NCBI GenBank assembly: GCA_020746105.1
Contig: CM036622.1
Location: forward strand, 11,146,487-11,210,486
DNA: 64,000 bases
Direction of reading: 5' to 3'
Origin: Trogon surrucura
Taxonomy: Eukaryota > Chordata > Aves > Trogoniformes > Trogonidae
In this document: positions 35,854-49,020 of the stretch, piece after piece
How positions within the stretch are numbered: the first letter of the stretch is position 1
Layout: each line of letters begins with the position of its first letter
Translations under genes and position numbers: made by a program
Notes under the pieces: model-generated
Databases searched by the model: none
Told to the model about the DNA's origin: nothing
Seen by the model: the letters and a program-made list of their open reading frames with translations, nothing else

Positions 35854-35937
35854 CCAATGTGATGGTGTTGGGATATACGCTGGACTTGATGAGCTCAGAG
35901 GTCTTTTCCAGCCTCAACTGTTCTGTGATTCTGTGAA
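35434..35937 (+). mobile_element. CR1 LINE, best preserved 3' fragment (about 500 bp)
   Basis: It reads in CR1 sense orientation from 'cacttcaagaaagatatccc' and 'gaggtgctggagcgggtcc' through 'aactacctgaagggagg', 'ggttcaggttggatctcagg', 'ccctggaggtgtttaagg' and 'cacttagtgccatggcctag'. It ends in the 3' UTR 'gaggtcttttccagcctcaa' and two terminal 8-bp units, 'gttctgtg' and 'attctgtg' (to about 35937). It is markedly more GC-rich than its flanks. It is 5'-truncated, and the open ORF2 part suggests a younger copy than the others here. No clear target-site duplication is visible, as usual for CR1. Confidence 0.97.
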
Positions 35938-38900
35938 GTAGATCTTATCCAGTATGGATGCCAAAGAGAAGGTAAAGGGTCACATTTACCTGCACACAGC
36001 ACTGTACATAGGAAGAGGGACAATAATCACCATGCTTTGTACAGGTGGGTAGCAAAGTAGCAATGCTGCAGAAAGGGCAAAATGGTTTAGGAACTTGAGT
36101 TTAGTTCCTATTCAAATTAGGTGAAAGAGTAATATGCCGATATTAATTCTGAGTGATAAATAGGAAATGCTGCATACTGAAATGAGTAATTTGAACTACC
36201 CAGACATATCTGGTTCTGATCTTACTATAACTCCTCTGTAATCACTTGTCAGCACCACCTGAAATAGCAAAAAAATTAAAAAATTAAAGATCAGAGATTA
36301 AGCCAAGGACTATTATAATGGCATGATACAAATCTTACCAGAACTCTTTTGTCTTCCTATCTCAAAGATGACATAACAGAAATTTGAGAATGTGGAAACA
36401 GCTCAGGATGATAAGGAGTGTGTTAAAGAAGATTTACATAAAGGAGAAGATGATTTGGCAGCTAATAATAGGATACAAATCATATCTAACGTAAAGATGG
36501 AACACCGCGCTTTTGGCTACCCTCTGTCCTAACTAAAAAATTAAAGTCAGTATAATTAAAGGGTAACTTTTTCTTTTAACAGTGCCTAACCAGTATGACA
36601 CATCCTCTCATTTTAGCCAACTACTTAATGGGGCTGGAAAAGGCAAGACTTGCGTAAAAGAATGGCTAGCATCACCATCAACTGATTTTTAAAAATACTT
36701 TTTCCTAAGCATGTAAATAACTGCTCATGCCCGAGGACAAAAGCCAGCCACCAGGCAACAGAGAGCTAACAAGCAACTTCCCTAACAGAGCAGTTTCTCC
36801 AGAAGGCCCCAGCTCAGCAGTTCTTCACTGCTCAGTAAGGCATGTTGAGTGGAAATGTTCAAAGGGGTGGAAAACAATTAGGTGTGTAACTCCCATCCAC
36901 AGTGGGGGGAGTGAGGAAGAGAAGGTGAAAGCCAGACTTCCACCAGGTCGTTGAAAATCTTCCCATGCCTGAAGTTAAGCATGTGCTTAAATGCCTTGGA
37001 CTTTGACGATAGAGACGGGACCCTGGATTAGTGGACTCATGGAGTGGATCAAGCATGGGGAGCCCTATGCTGCTGTACAATAAAGCTGAAGTCTCTTTTC
37101 CTGTTGTTAATCTCTTTCCTGTCTGTTAGCCTCAAGGCACAGTGAAGAGTTAATTGATTTTCATCCAGGAAAAGAGGACTTCACTGAAAAGTGCAGTCAT
37201 GGAATTTTTTATTTTATTTTAAGCACCAGGCACACCTGCCAGGCCTCCAATTATTCCTCAGGAGGAGAAAGTCTACTGTTTTTCCTGTGAGGAAACCCTC
37301 TGATCCAAGTGCTCGTCAGAGGTTTGTACTTCATCTATGCACTGTGTTAATCTGCCTCCCCTTTTAAAATCTGGCTGCCGGTGGAGGTTTTGGGGGTGTC
37401 TGTCCTTTTGTATAGGTGTTTAGTGGTTAGGGCGTTCAACCAGAGAAAGAGAAAGCCAGGGCATTTCCTCCTCATCTGGGGGTGCTGAAAGCCTGGGGAA
37501 GTGTTCCCTGCTGCCACTCAGTAATGGAGGGATGAGGTTTGTTGAGCCTCTTGGGCTGGCCTGGAAAAAGAGAGATTCCTCCACGTAGCAACTTCAAAAA
37601 AAAAAAAAAATAGCATTTTGTGTGGGACATGACCCTGCTGCTGAATACTGGGAGTCTGGAAATGCTCATCAGATCATGCTGCCTTCTTGGCTTAGGGAGC
37701 AGAGTTGGTGCAAACACGTTAGGCCAGAGCTAACATCAAAATCACACTATGTTTCCCAGGAGTTTTGTAACTTGATGATTAGGAAGCACCATAAGAAACT
37801 GGGGACTGGAGAGAGACATTTTGCACAATTTTATGCAGTAGCCTTAGGTGTGAGGTTGAGCTCCAGCACAGGCTGTTGAAGCTGCATCAGGATACTGCCT
37901 CATCACAAAGTTTGGAGCATTTTGGTGAAACCAATCTGCGAGACCTTCTCTGGGAGAGTACAGAGTGCTCCAGTCACTAACAGACATCTACTGGTGCTGG
38001 CCTGAAAGCTTCTCAATTTTGCCCCCCCAACACCCATCACAATGTGAGCACTTGGTCCTCATTATTAAACATTTGCCTCTACAGATCCATTCTTGTTGCA
38101 CTACCAATTTACATATAGATGAAGTCTTGAATGTTCAAAATCAGTCTAATTCTTCTTTGAGGTACCTCTGTCCTTTTTTTATGGTTTTCATCAGTCATGT
38201 TTTGAGCCACTGTTCTAGTATACTGCAAGAACAGCTTCTACAATACTACATGGGGAAATAAGACCTGCTTTGCTGAGGTTTGAAATAAAAAACCCCAAAC
38301 AACAAGATAAACCAAGAAAACCACAAAATACCCCAAATAACAGTAAAAAAGCAAGAAATATTTGTGCTAAATTCAAATTTGTGCAGGAGGCTATAATGGC
38401 TCTCCATTTTTTAAATACCAGCACGAGTTCTGTTGTGTGTCTTGTACCCACTAATGGATTTTAACTTTATTACTATCCAGTTTTATTGGAACTAATCAGA
38501 AGACTGTAGGAATGAAAGGACTCCCACATTACTGAAACAGTTAATTTTTTTTAAAGCCAGGTTACTGAAGTACAAATTAAAAGGGAGGAGCAGATCAAAT
38601 CCATGTGCGGGTCATTTAAGATCTCAGTCTCATTTTTGAAATATAGATTATCCAGGATAACATGAATTCAGCATTTCTGTGTAATGTTGTTTCATTGATT
38701 GATCCCTTAGGCCAACAGGACTTGGCTGTGGATAGATACCTAAAAATGAGTTTTAAAATTTTACCATCTTTTAATATTTTATAACCTGTCAAAAAAAGTC
38801 AGGTAGAAGCTCTGCCTCTTCTCAAGCCCTGATATCACAGCAGCAGATCTTCAGCAGAAAAGCGGTTTTTCATACAACTAAATGGTAGTTGCCACAAAAG

Positions 38901-39260
38901 CACATGGCAAGTCATGACTCCGAAGAAATTCTGGGGTGAACAGTAACAAAGGTGAAACGAATGGCTAACACCTGCCAAAACCTGCATGGAGAGTGCTGAT
39001 GTCATCAGCAGTGCCATCACTTCGCAGGCAAAGCCCCCGCTCAGGTCTTGACAGGTAAGGGTAGGAGGCTATGACCTTCAAATAGCCTATTTTAAGATGC
39101 ATTTTCTGTGTGGTCTTTTTAAGTCTCACTGAAGCCTGGGCAGGACTCAGCCATTTAGTCATCAGGCCCTTATTTATGTTTATTTATAAGCTTTTCCCAT
39201 GGAGGTCATCCTGGTGCTATGTGAGTGCATTATGTATATTAATGGCCCTGTCCTCAAGCT
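35938..39260. other. Non-coding stretch with one 15-A run
   Basis: No gene recognised. Fifteen consecutive A lie at 37596-37610. A low-complexity A/C-rich patch lies at about 38284-38350. All frames are under 100 codons and lack domains. Confidence 0.5.
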
Positions 39261-39264
39261 ATGC

Positions 39265-39412
39265 TAGGGGTGATGGAAGTGCAGTTCCTCCCTCTGACAA
39301 CAGGGAGCCCATGCAAAGAGGGGTGAGGTGATGGGCCAAGGTCACACACAGAGTCTGAGGCAGAATCTCCTGTGTCCCGGCCTCATCTTTAACTACTGAT
39401 CTTGGTTTCGGT
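39265..39412 (-). mobile_element. Degraded MIR-like SINE
   Basis: The plus strand has 'gggtgaggtgatgggccaag' and then 'gtcacacacagagtctgagg' , 'cagaatctcctgtgtcccgg' and 'tctttaactactgatc'. This follows the order of the inverted MIR core: 'aggttaagtgacttgcccaa', 'ggtcacacagctagtaagtg', 'cagagctgggattcgaaccc', 'ctcttaaccactatgc'. Divergence is heavy, as expected for a pre-avian element. Boundaries are uncertain. Confidence 0.5.
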
Positions 39413-40865
39413 TAAATCATAGCTATTTACTTCGGTAGGAGCCGAAGCTCTCACGACAGTTCCCAGGGCCAAGTCTAAAATGCTTGTGGCCCCTCAGCAA
39501 TGTGACAGACAGATACACACGTGCACAACCTTCAGGACTGAAGCTTCATGAGGGGTTTCACTGACATCTCTAGGGCTCCACCAGGCACCTTCTGTGAGCA
39601 ATATGGAGACAATGTCATCCAGCAGATAAAAAGCTGGAGGATGGTTTTCTCGCTCCACCATAGGCTCAGCATGTGAATACTGGCAATTTATTTATTTTTT
39701 TCTGCAGAATATTGCAAAACAGACATTCTGTTGCTAGAGCCATCCTGCCGAAGGCTTTTTGAACAAAACACTCAGATTGAAAGCAGTTGTTCAGATTTCA
39801 ATATCCTTCATGACTTTTCAGACCTTGTTCCCCTAAAAAAGCAATGCCATACCTTAAGAAACCATCCACTGAAGCACTGGAAATACCCAGTCAGCATCAC
39901 AATGGTGCTTAGTACAGCAGCAGCAGTAACAACAATAAAGTGTAATACTTGTCAATGCCACCGTTTGGGACAAAACTGCACATGGAACTAGTTAACTCGT
40001 GTGATAGGAAAACACTAGCAACTTGTATTATGTTGACTTTTAATAACCAGTTAAGAAAGAAGAGAAAACACCAAGGAAACTGCAGTCTGTCCTGAGGTAC
40101 GCTGAAAAGTGCATTACTCGCATATCTTAAAACATTACCATGCTATAGCATCAGAACTGATAGTCCAGGTTAACTGGCAATGGATTTAAGGTTTCAGGAC
40201 ACACAGTGGCTGAAATTGGAAGTAATGTGGATGAAGGTGATGTGTTTAGCCTCAGGAAGCATGGAATTAAATTGTCTGCTGGTAGGAGGTGAGAGGGGGA
40301 AAAGCTGGAAACGCAGCAGTCGCTTGTTTCAGCAACAGCAACCCACAGGAAGGTGGGAGGGGGAAGGAAAGAGGGGGATGAAACCACAGCAAGTTTTCCC
40401 TTCAGTGTACCTTGCAGGAGATTAACAAAGAATATGCTTAATTATTGCTTCCTGCCCACCTGCCTAGTTCCTTCAAGAACCAGAGCTCCCTCAAATAACA
40501 TTCACTCCCTTGGCAAATGCACTCCTAATGGAAGTGGTTACAAATTAACCAAGCCAGTTTGCCTCTTTTACCTAGCAGGAATTGCTATTATTTCCCCCTA
40601 CTTCTTTTTTTTTTTTTTTATTGCTGCTGGTGAACTTCCAGTTCAAAATCAAAATCTGGCTGTCATGCTGGAGTAAATCAATGTAACTTCTGTTCAAGGC
40701 AGTGGTATTGTCTGCATTTACATCAGTCAGTCATCCATCAGTTCTGGATGATCAAACTCACTGTCCTATTTACTGCCTTCAGTAATTCTGTGTTATCCTA
40801 GCTGGTGCTAGATTTATTTTGTTAATAATTCATGGGTTGCCTTCAACTTATGACTCTCTGTGCTA
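39413..40865. other. Non-coding stretch with one 15-T run
   Basis: Fifteen consecutive T lie at 40605-40619. Open frames of up to 107 codons lack domains. No interspersed repeat recognised. Confidence 0.5.
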
Positions 40866-41270
40866 CACAAATGATATGGAGTAATTAAACTACCTTTAAA
40901 GCACCTTGAGTGCTGTTAGCAGGAACAACAGCAAGTATTTAAAAGAATATTTAATACCATGCACTGCCGGCATGCATGCTGGGAAACAAGCTCACATCCC
41001 AGAGCCTACCCTAGGCCAATCACAAGAGAATGGCTTAATTGGTTAATCATATAAATTACAGTCACTTAATCATTTTAATCACCATCAGCCAATTAGCTTG
41101 GAGTTATGGGCTCTGAGGTAACAGTTATGCAAATGTTTGTTCCACTGCAAGCTATTAACAGCCATATTTTCTATATCAAGCTGACAGTGACTGATGTGAG
41201 GAGGGAAGTTAAGAAAGTGAGCATTTATTTAGTATAAACTTCTTTCTTCCTGATTAGAATGAAGCAAATT
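40866..41270. promoter_or_regulatory. Candidate enhancer: homeodomain/CCAAT/octamer cluster
   Basis: Within about 130 bp lie 'ccaatca' (41016-41022), 'ttaattggttaat' (41035-41047), 'cacttaatcattttaatca' (about 41063-41081), 'gccaattag' (41088-41096) and a perfect octamer 'atgcaaat' (41127-41134). The stretch is compositionally balanced, not low complexity, and free of recognised repeats. Such clusters of TAAT-type, CCAAT-type and POU sites are typical of conserved developmental enhancers. Function and conservation are inferred, not shown. Confidence 0.35.
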
Positions 41271-43150
41271 ATAGGAACAGCCTTAAAATTGAGGAGCTAT
41301 ATTTTTTAGCATAGATGTTGCCTTCCATGGCTTATGCTGGTGTGGATGTGCTGAGGTGCTCTCTGAGATGTTTTTGCAGAACACTGTTATGATTGCTGCA
41401 GTGTCCAGGCATCTCTGTTGCTATTAATGAACCATTTCACTAGTAGGATAGGAATAAATATTGATATTCAGTTACTGGAAATATGCAATAGTGAGTGAAT
41501 GGTAGCTGGTTATAGTTCATCGATAGTGGATAATTTCCTGGAACACAGGCACGAAACATTTACTGTGTAATTTTGGGTTTCACCTACCCTATTTCTGTTA
41601 AAGTCACCCTAAAGTTTCATCTCCCTGACCACAGTGTTATCACGCAGTTGTAAGTGGTACTTACTACTCTAGTTGTACCAATAGTGGTACTACTACTTTC
41701 TCATAGTTGAAAGAGCATGGCTCATTTGCATTGCTTGGGTAAAATGGGGCAGCACAGCAAAAAACAAGATGCAGAAAATACAGAGCAGCAGGAGCATCTT
41801 TGGTACCGTAAGACTCATCAGTGCATTGGAACTGTGACATTCAAGACTTTTGTGTGATCAGATATCCATTGGTATTAGGTTTTTTTGGGGAAATGAATTG
41901 TTCTGCCCCATTACCCACTCAGTCTCCCTTGACAGGCATGCAGAATTTCAGAGATTCATTCCTATAATAAACCTTCTATTGGAAAAAAAGGAAGTGGAGG
42001 GGAGAAGGATGTTTGTTAACATTACTCTTTGATAGTACATATTTACAAGCAAAAAAGTACATTTAGATATCTAGTGGATAAGTAGGGTGCAACAGCCATG
42101 ATTCTCTGGAGCATTCAGAAATTGGTCACTGAAGGAGTGACATAGCTCTTGGAGAAACACTTTGGAGTTGTAAAGCCTCACATAAAAAATGCACTTATAA
42201 ATCTGATGCGAGATGCCACAAATCACCCATTCTCAAGAGTGCTGCACTACCATCAAGAACATGAGTTAAAATGTTTCCACAAAACTCCACTAGTTTCATA
42301 ATATTTTAGCATGGATTTTGTGTGTGTTGTTGATTTAAAATATTTGAAGTTACAAGGTTCCATATTTGAGGAACTAAGGGGCATGACTATGAAACACACA
42401 CATCACTGTCGTTAGGATTATGTATTGTGGCTTGACTTATATGTGCCTACTAAGGACATCAGTAGGAAGAATAATACAGTTTTAAGCCATGACTATTTGA
42501 AACCAATTAACCTGTTGGACTCAATTAACAAATTATTACAACATCTATTAACTACTTATTAGTCCATTCTCATTTACTCATATATAGAACCTTAATGTAA
42601 AGCATGATAATTTTGGCTATCGAAATTAACAGTCAGTTTGGGGAGATGATGTATGAGTTAAGAGTAATCTGTTTCAGGATGGAGGGGCTGATCTTGTTAG
42701 GTAGAGCATAAAAATCAAATCCCCCGCTATATGTTAACCAACAGAGAAACAACTTGCAGCTGTAAAGGCTGTTCACAGAGTGTTTCCTCTGACGCAGGGG
42801 AGGAGGAAAGAAATATGTTTCTGAGTCTCAGTGATGCTGTGAATAAACGAGCTGTGTATGTATTCGAAGTATCCTAACGAACAGAGAGCTACAAATAGGT
42901 TGCCATCTCTGAAATGCAGAAATACCTGGCAAAGCTGGGGAGAAAAATGCTGCTACATCTGCAGATTGGTCTGTACAAGCAAAGCAACTCTGATGCCAAC
43001 CAGTAAAGTCTATAGTAAAGGCAGCCAAGCTGAATGCCAACTGCCCACAGGGCAATCCAACTCGTAGTAGGTCTGTGAGCTAGGAAAATATTTGCATACA
43101 AATTTTATGGAGGAAATTGAAATTGAGATTAAAGCCTTGATCTTATAAAA
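41271..43150. other. Non-coding stretch, no recognised feature
   Basis: No gene or repeat. Overlapping sense and antisense frames of 69-75 codons near 42828-43101 have no domain. Confidence 0.55.
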
Positions 43151-43320
43151 AGACTAGACCAAGCATTGCTCTGCGCCTACAGAGACAGGATCCATCCGTG
43201 GCCCAGCACAGCGCTGTGCCCACACAGACCGCCTGGCCTGGAGCGACTTGGGGATCAGCGCTACAGCTGCAGGAAAACCACGACCTGAGGCTCAATCCCA
43301 GATAAGACGACCAGGCCAGC
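43151..43320. other. Short GC-rich block with a 14-bp palindrome
   Basis: It is locally GC- and CpG-richer than its flanks and includes the perfect palindrome gcacagcgctgtgc (43206-43219). No repeat family or coding pattern recognised. Confidence 0.35.
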
Positions 43321-44145
43321 AATTACACTTCCTGTCCTTGTGAAGGGATGAAATGCCTTATTTCACAGTTCTGATACCCTGCATCTTTTGATGACTTTGT
43401 TTGGGAAAATGAGAAATCCTGAAAAATACTTAAGTGATACTTCTAAATTTTTGCCTTTAAGCACTACCTTACCTTTCTATAGCACCAAAGAAGCTACCGT
43501 TGAGTAGCAGTATCTTTCATCTGTGTTGACAGGGTCCCCTGGTCTCTGCTGTGCTGCTCTCGGCGGAGATACTTATGCCTGCTAAGCACTGCTTCCTCAG
43601 CCAAGGTCATTCCACAGCTCTACAGACATGCTCTGCTCAAAATAAATTAATAACGGAGCACAGCTATCAATATTTATTACAATTACTCAGGCGGAATGTA
43701 AAACGAAGGCTTCATCCGTCAGCAGCGTGCAGTCAGATTATTGCAATGACCCCAGGACCAGGCCCCCAGAACCTTCACCCCCTGTAAGTGGTGTCACGTC
43801 CCATCAGAAGTGAGGGCAGGAGCTGCTCTTCTGCTTCTGCAAGGAGGGTGGAGCCAGGTAAGCAGTCCAAACAGGAGGAGATCTTCCTGCAGGGGAGGGA
43901 GAGAGCTGCTAGGGCTCTAATTAGCTCTCACTAAAATATTTCCTAATGCCAAAAAGGAAGTGTGTGAGGAAGCATTGTCTAGGATATTCTGTCAGGCTGA
44001 AAATCCTCCAAAATCTTTCTATGACCCACACGCCAGAGGATTTCTTCAAGATGGTGGTTGTAGAAAACCACTCACTTCAGTAGCTAAGTGGTCCTATTAC
44101 AGCCTGTTGCTTTTCAGCTTGTGTGCCTGCACCTTTTAAAAGCTT
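43321..44145. other. Non-coding stretch, no recognised feature
   Basis: One 78-codon frame without a domain. Nothing else seen. Confidence 0.55.
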
Positions 44146-44148
44146 GCA

Positions 44149-44168
44149 CCTTCTCCTTTAGGAGAAGG
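44149..44168. repeat. Small inverted repeat, 8-bp arms
   Basis: ccttctcc and ggagaagg flank a ttta loop. It has no U-tract context that would matter in a vertebrate and is probably incidental. Confidence 0.7.
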
Positions 44169-44235
44169 AAACCATTATTTTCTTGTTAGTTTATTGAATG
44201 ACCATCAACTGTCATATTTTGCATCTGCTACTGAC

Positions 44236-44500
44236 AAAAAAAAAAAAGTTTTCTGGATGTTTAAAAAGATACCTTAATGTCAGGTTTTCTTAATTTCTTT
44301 ACTGCTATTTACTATTATTTTCGCCTCCCTATGTTCACTTCAACCAAGCAGTGTGCATGGAATGCCACATCAGGCTTTCTGAAAATTAGGCTCAATTAAA
44401 CCAGGTGGCCTTTGACTGTTAATGATTAGTTAAAAAGCAAAAGACAGATTTACAGCAAATTACTCAATAGCTGAACTTTTCTCTTTGTTTTTTTTTTTTT
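44236..44500. promoter_or_regulatory. Possible regulatory patch between A- and T-runs
   Basis: A 12-A run (44236-44247) and a 13-T run (44488-44500) bracket a stretch containing 'catggaatgcc' (TEAD-like ggaatg), 'caggtgg' (E-box-like, 44403-44409) and 'ttaatgattagttaa' (homeodomain-like, 44419-44433). The motif content is suggestive but not beyond what AT-rich DNA can give by chance. Confidence 0.2.
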
Positions 44501-47500
44501 GGTAAAAGAAATCTCCTTTCTGCCTGTTTTTATTTTTGGTTTTCCACTAAGACGCTGTATTTATGTGACTGTGTCTTGATAAAAGGCGCTTTTTTCTAGT
44601 TTTTCTATTGTCAAACCTATCATTTAGAAAAGAATATAATGTCACTGCTGGTTTTACTGATTAGTGATAGCACTGACTGTATTAAATATGATAATGATCT
44701 TAATATATTGTCATTTAGGTACACAATGGTACTTGCTTTCTGCTTGTAGGGAGGTCACACTGTACCACACTATTTGTTTTCATTAGTGTGTTGAGGGTGG
44801 AGAGGTACAACGGTGCATAACCCCAGAGCAGGAGTGATCTCTACTCAGGAACAGTGCCATGCAAATGTTTTTCTCTCTGGTATTTCTAACCTTACAATGG
44901 GCACGATGAATGTTTGACCTGCCTTAAGCAACAGTGTACCTAAGGAGTGGCTTGCATCACAAACTTGATCAATATTTGTTTCAGGCATTCTAGCCCAGAC
45001 AGACAAGTTATCTGAGGTTGTGAATACCAGCAAACACAGGTAAAAACAGGCTGGGGTTAAATTCAAGAAAGGGCCATGGCAGCAAGGTGCAGCCCCAGCT
45101 GAGGTTTAGGCATCACAGGAAGAAACATCCAAACAGGAGCTTTGTAAATCTCAGTTTTGGACTGAATCGCTGTTTGAATTGAAGTTGGGATACTCGTACA
45201 TCTACTACCTGTAATACCAGTTACAGCTTAGTAGCAAGGTAGCTCTAATTCTAGGTACTTCTAGTTTTAGAGACCTAAATCAGCTGCACAGAGAAGCATC
45301 TTACAGCCCACCACCAAGGCAAAGGCAGCCAACATGATTTTCTATCCTTCTTCCTCCTCATCTCCCTGCCTTTGGCGTCTTCATGAGGCTGTAGGAAAAC
45401 AATGAGCAGCTGAATGACACCCAAACCCAGGAGACACGTGCATGGAAGAAGATTGGCCCTTGCGTGGCCTGCAGTTTGGAAGCAGATACCAAAATCAGGG
45501 AGGAAAACAGCCAGACTCTGTTTTTTTGGTGAGAGTTAAGTACAAAAACATGTGACTCTCCTTCAAGCACCGGTATTGCTGGGTGAGAGCCTTGTCTTGG
45601 GCATGTCAAGGCATTGGGTGCACCAAGAGCTATTCCCCTTTGGTATAGGGCATGTTTTCACCCCTGCTAGTGCAATGACAATGCATGACCGCAGATTTCT
45701 GGAAGGCACAATGAACTGCAAACTCACCTTTGACTTTCTCCCCTTGCAGTGATTGCATGTACAGATTCAAAAGATGTTTGAGGGCCACAGGGAAATTAAG
45801 ACAAAATCACAGCTGTACTGCTTAGAAATGTGGGAATAAAAAGGACATGGTTAAATTAATAGGGGTGTTCTGTTGTTCAGATCTGGGAACATGGAATACA
45901 AGCCAGGTCTGGGCAGTGAATGTTAAAGCAGTAGTAAAATGGGCAACATTAAAAGTATAAAAGGACTATTATAAACTCCTGATTTAGCCTTCTTAATAAA
46001 AACTGAAAGCTGGCATTGCTTTCAGTAAGGGCTACTGAAAGTGTGACTGTGTTAGTACAGGTGGGGCCAGGGAGAGGGAAAGGAAGAGAAAACAGAGCAT
46101 CAGGAGAAAGTGTGCTTTTATTGTCTGATTTTGGTTTTTACTAGCAAACTTTGTAATGAAGAAAGGGTAGCTCTATTGCTCCACTTTACGTAGTGAAGGA
46201 GAGCCTGAAAAATCCCCAGAGAGAAAGGTGGAGCTTGTCTTTTTAACATACTCAGTTTTCCATCTTTGAATTCAGAGATTTCAGGCCCCAGGCAGCAGTC
46301 AAGGCAAAAGTTAAACTAAGGAGAAGACAGAAGAGTTTACTTTCTTCTGTCTGGGTTGGCCATAAGTAAGAGGTTGTTTGACCTCTCTTAAAGCTCTTTC
46401 ATTGTGCACTGAAGTAAGTCAAATGGCCTTGCATGGCTATGGGCTAAAAAACCCAAGCTACTCTCAGCCGACACGAAATCTGCCTTATCTTCTGGAGAGT
46501 TCCCTGTCTTTGCCTCTGTTCACCACACAAGGGCCTTCATCAGCTATTCTTCCGCGTTGAAGTCTCTTAGCTACATGGTGAACTAAGGTGCTGTCAACCT
46601 GGGGACAATGAGGGACAAAATGTGACCTGCTGAGATATGGTGAGTGGCTCTTGTCTTTGCCACTTCCGCTGAAGAGAACAACCTCTTCTCCATGTGCACT
46701 AGACTTCCAGCAACGGGTCACCAGTCAGAAATTCAAAGCACTGAAGGCCTGACCCTACCCTGGACATTGGCTGGAGACTTTATTATTAGCTCATGGCCAA
46801 GAGAACTCTGTTCTCTTTGTTCTTTTCTCATACACTGTATATTGAATTAACTGATGAATTTTCCACTGAAGAGTTCTGTCTTCTTCCCATTCCTCTTTCT
46901 CCTTTAACTCTTAGAACAGCATCTAAAATAATTGAGAACTAGAGTTAAAATATCTAAAAATGAAACAGCTGTTGACCCTAATCTTTCAACTGTTCCCTTC
47001 AATTTTAGTTACTCTTGTAAAGATTTTTAATGAGGGACACAGAGTATTTTTAATATCTTAACTAATTCAAATTATTTTCTCAGTTGCGTGATGCGATATG
47101 CTACTATTGACTAAGTCAATGCAGATTTTTTTCACAGAAGGAATAAGGTTAGATCTCTTTGTGACTGATCAAGGCAGACCAAGGCAGAAATCAGAGTAAA
47201 ACAGACAAATAATTGAAAGACCAGTTGCTACCAGTTTGGGGTTGATAACAGATTTAGATTGACCCGAGTCTGCAGTAATGCGGGTGTGAATGAGGGTTAT
47301 TGAGTATAATTAATTTCTGCTTCCTCAGTGGATAGTACAATGTATTTGTATGAATGTCTGTATTTACAGGGTAGGGCTTTGTGAATGATTTGTCAGATCA
47401 GCTCTAGAGAAATGTTGTGATTAGATGATGTGAAGAATAAGGTAGGTGGTATACTGAGTACCTGCCCTCCCACACAGAGTGTTCAGTATCTTGCAGGATT

Positions 47501-48103
47501 AATCCCTAACTGAGGGCTGTTATGATTCACATTTATAACGACCAGCTCACCCTAATAAGAAACAAGATACATTTCAAACTTTGATCCAAACATAAATTGG
47601 CTGCTGGTCAATTAAACAGAAATTAGATCATCACTCACTAGGCCAAAGGCATCAACAATATGTCGTTGCATTTCTCAATGGCAATTTCTTGAAATTGTTC
47701 TGCAGTGTAATCAGAGAAGGCAACAGAGAATTGTTTCTGTTTTCTTGTAGCTCTGCCCCTTTTGAGTCCAAGAGGAGGCAAATGTGGTCACGCTTTGGTG
47801 CATGGAATTTCTGGGGATCTGCTGAAAGAAATTAGGTGACAATTTGTGGACTGTGGTTCCTGATGCTGCACTCCTAACTTGAGCCTCATATCTCCCATTT
47901 TGGGAAGAAAAGTCTGTTTTAGAGAGCTAAACAAAACACCATTAGTAACTGGGAGAAAGATATGGACAAGAGTAGGAATTGCGTAGCTTTAGATCCCCAG
48001 AGATGAGAAAAAGTGTGGTAAGATGTCATAGGACAAAATGTCCTAAACATTCCTTGAATCATTCCTTGACAGAAGAAATTTGTAAAGAGGTGAGTAAGCA
48101 GCA
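44501..48103. other. Non-coding stretch, no recognised gene
   Basis: Frames of up to 83 codons, none with a domain. No interspersed repeat recognised. Confidence 0.5.
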
Positions 48104-48157
48104 TCAAGTGAGATGATCTTGAAGGTCTCTTCCAGCCTAAACTCTTCTATGATTCTA
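48104..48157 (+). mobile_element. CR1 LINE 3' tail fragment, sense orientation
   Basis: 'gagatgatcttgaaggtctc', 'ttccagcctaaactcttcta' and the terminal unit 'tgattcta' match the CR1 3' UTR and end. Only the last ~55 bp are recognisable. With the 35.4-kb element it is one of two clear sense-strand copies, and four others are inverted. Confidence 0.85.
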
Positions 48158-49020
48158 CTAGTGTAGTAAATACAGTAATTACTCACCAAGGAGAACAATA
48201 TGTCAGAAAGGCAGGAAAAACAGCTATTTGATCCTGTGTTCGTGAGTCATACATGTCATACAGGTCTGTGATTGTTTACTATGCATCATGTTCTCTGTCT
48301 TTCCATTTTTATTTTATTCCAGATAATTAGAAATGGCTAACATTCCCACAAGTACAAAGCTACAATGATGTACTTTCATCTCCTTCTGAGGATTTCATGT
48401 CATTTTAGGAATAAGAAAACCTTCCCTAATTAGATCAAGTGTTTGCTCCAGACCAAAAATATATCCGCAACTGTAAAAGACTATAAGAGTGTCTCCCAGT
48501 CCAAGGGGTGTCTGAAGTTTCCTGCCAAAGATCAAAGGACTGTACAAAGGGCCCTGCATGTGTGGGAATCTGTGTGTAGTTTATATGCATTCTGCTGGAT
48601 AAGGAAAGCTGTGAGCACGGCCGCAAAAAATGTAAAGATTCCCTTTTGATTATGCTAACCTAGTTTGTACCACCATCATCATAATTTTATATTTGGTTTG
48701 AACTGAATTGTCAAAGATTACAGATAGGAAACTAATACTGTATGACTGTTAAACTGAACAATTTTCCATAAGAGTCTCCATTTCCAGTGGACTACCAACT
48801 GCCATGAAGACTCAACAACCATATGCTATGTGTCACTGCCTTTCCAAAAAATTCTTACCTCTGGTCTGGTCTGAATCAGGTACCAAACCAAGTGCAAAGG
48901 TTAAGCCAGGCCAATTCGGCAGCAGAAACTGTCCTTTCTGACTTTAAGGAAGAGGGGAGGATGTGAGATGTCGAGGAATGTGGACCAATGGTTTTAATAC
49001 AGAGAGTTTGACATTGGAGG
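48158..49020. other. Non-coding stretch, no recognised feature
   Basis: No gene or repeat recognised. Confidence 0.55.

Noticed and set aside
44149-44168. Hairpin as a transcription terminator
   Set aside because: Intrinsic hairpin terminators are a bacterial feature. Here it is a chance 8-bp inverted repeat.
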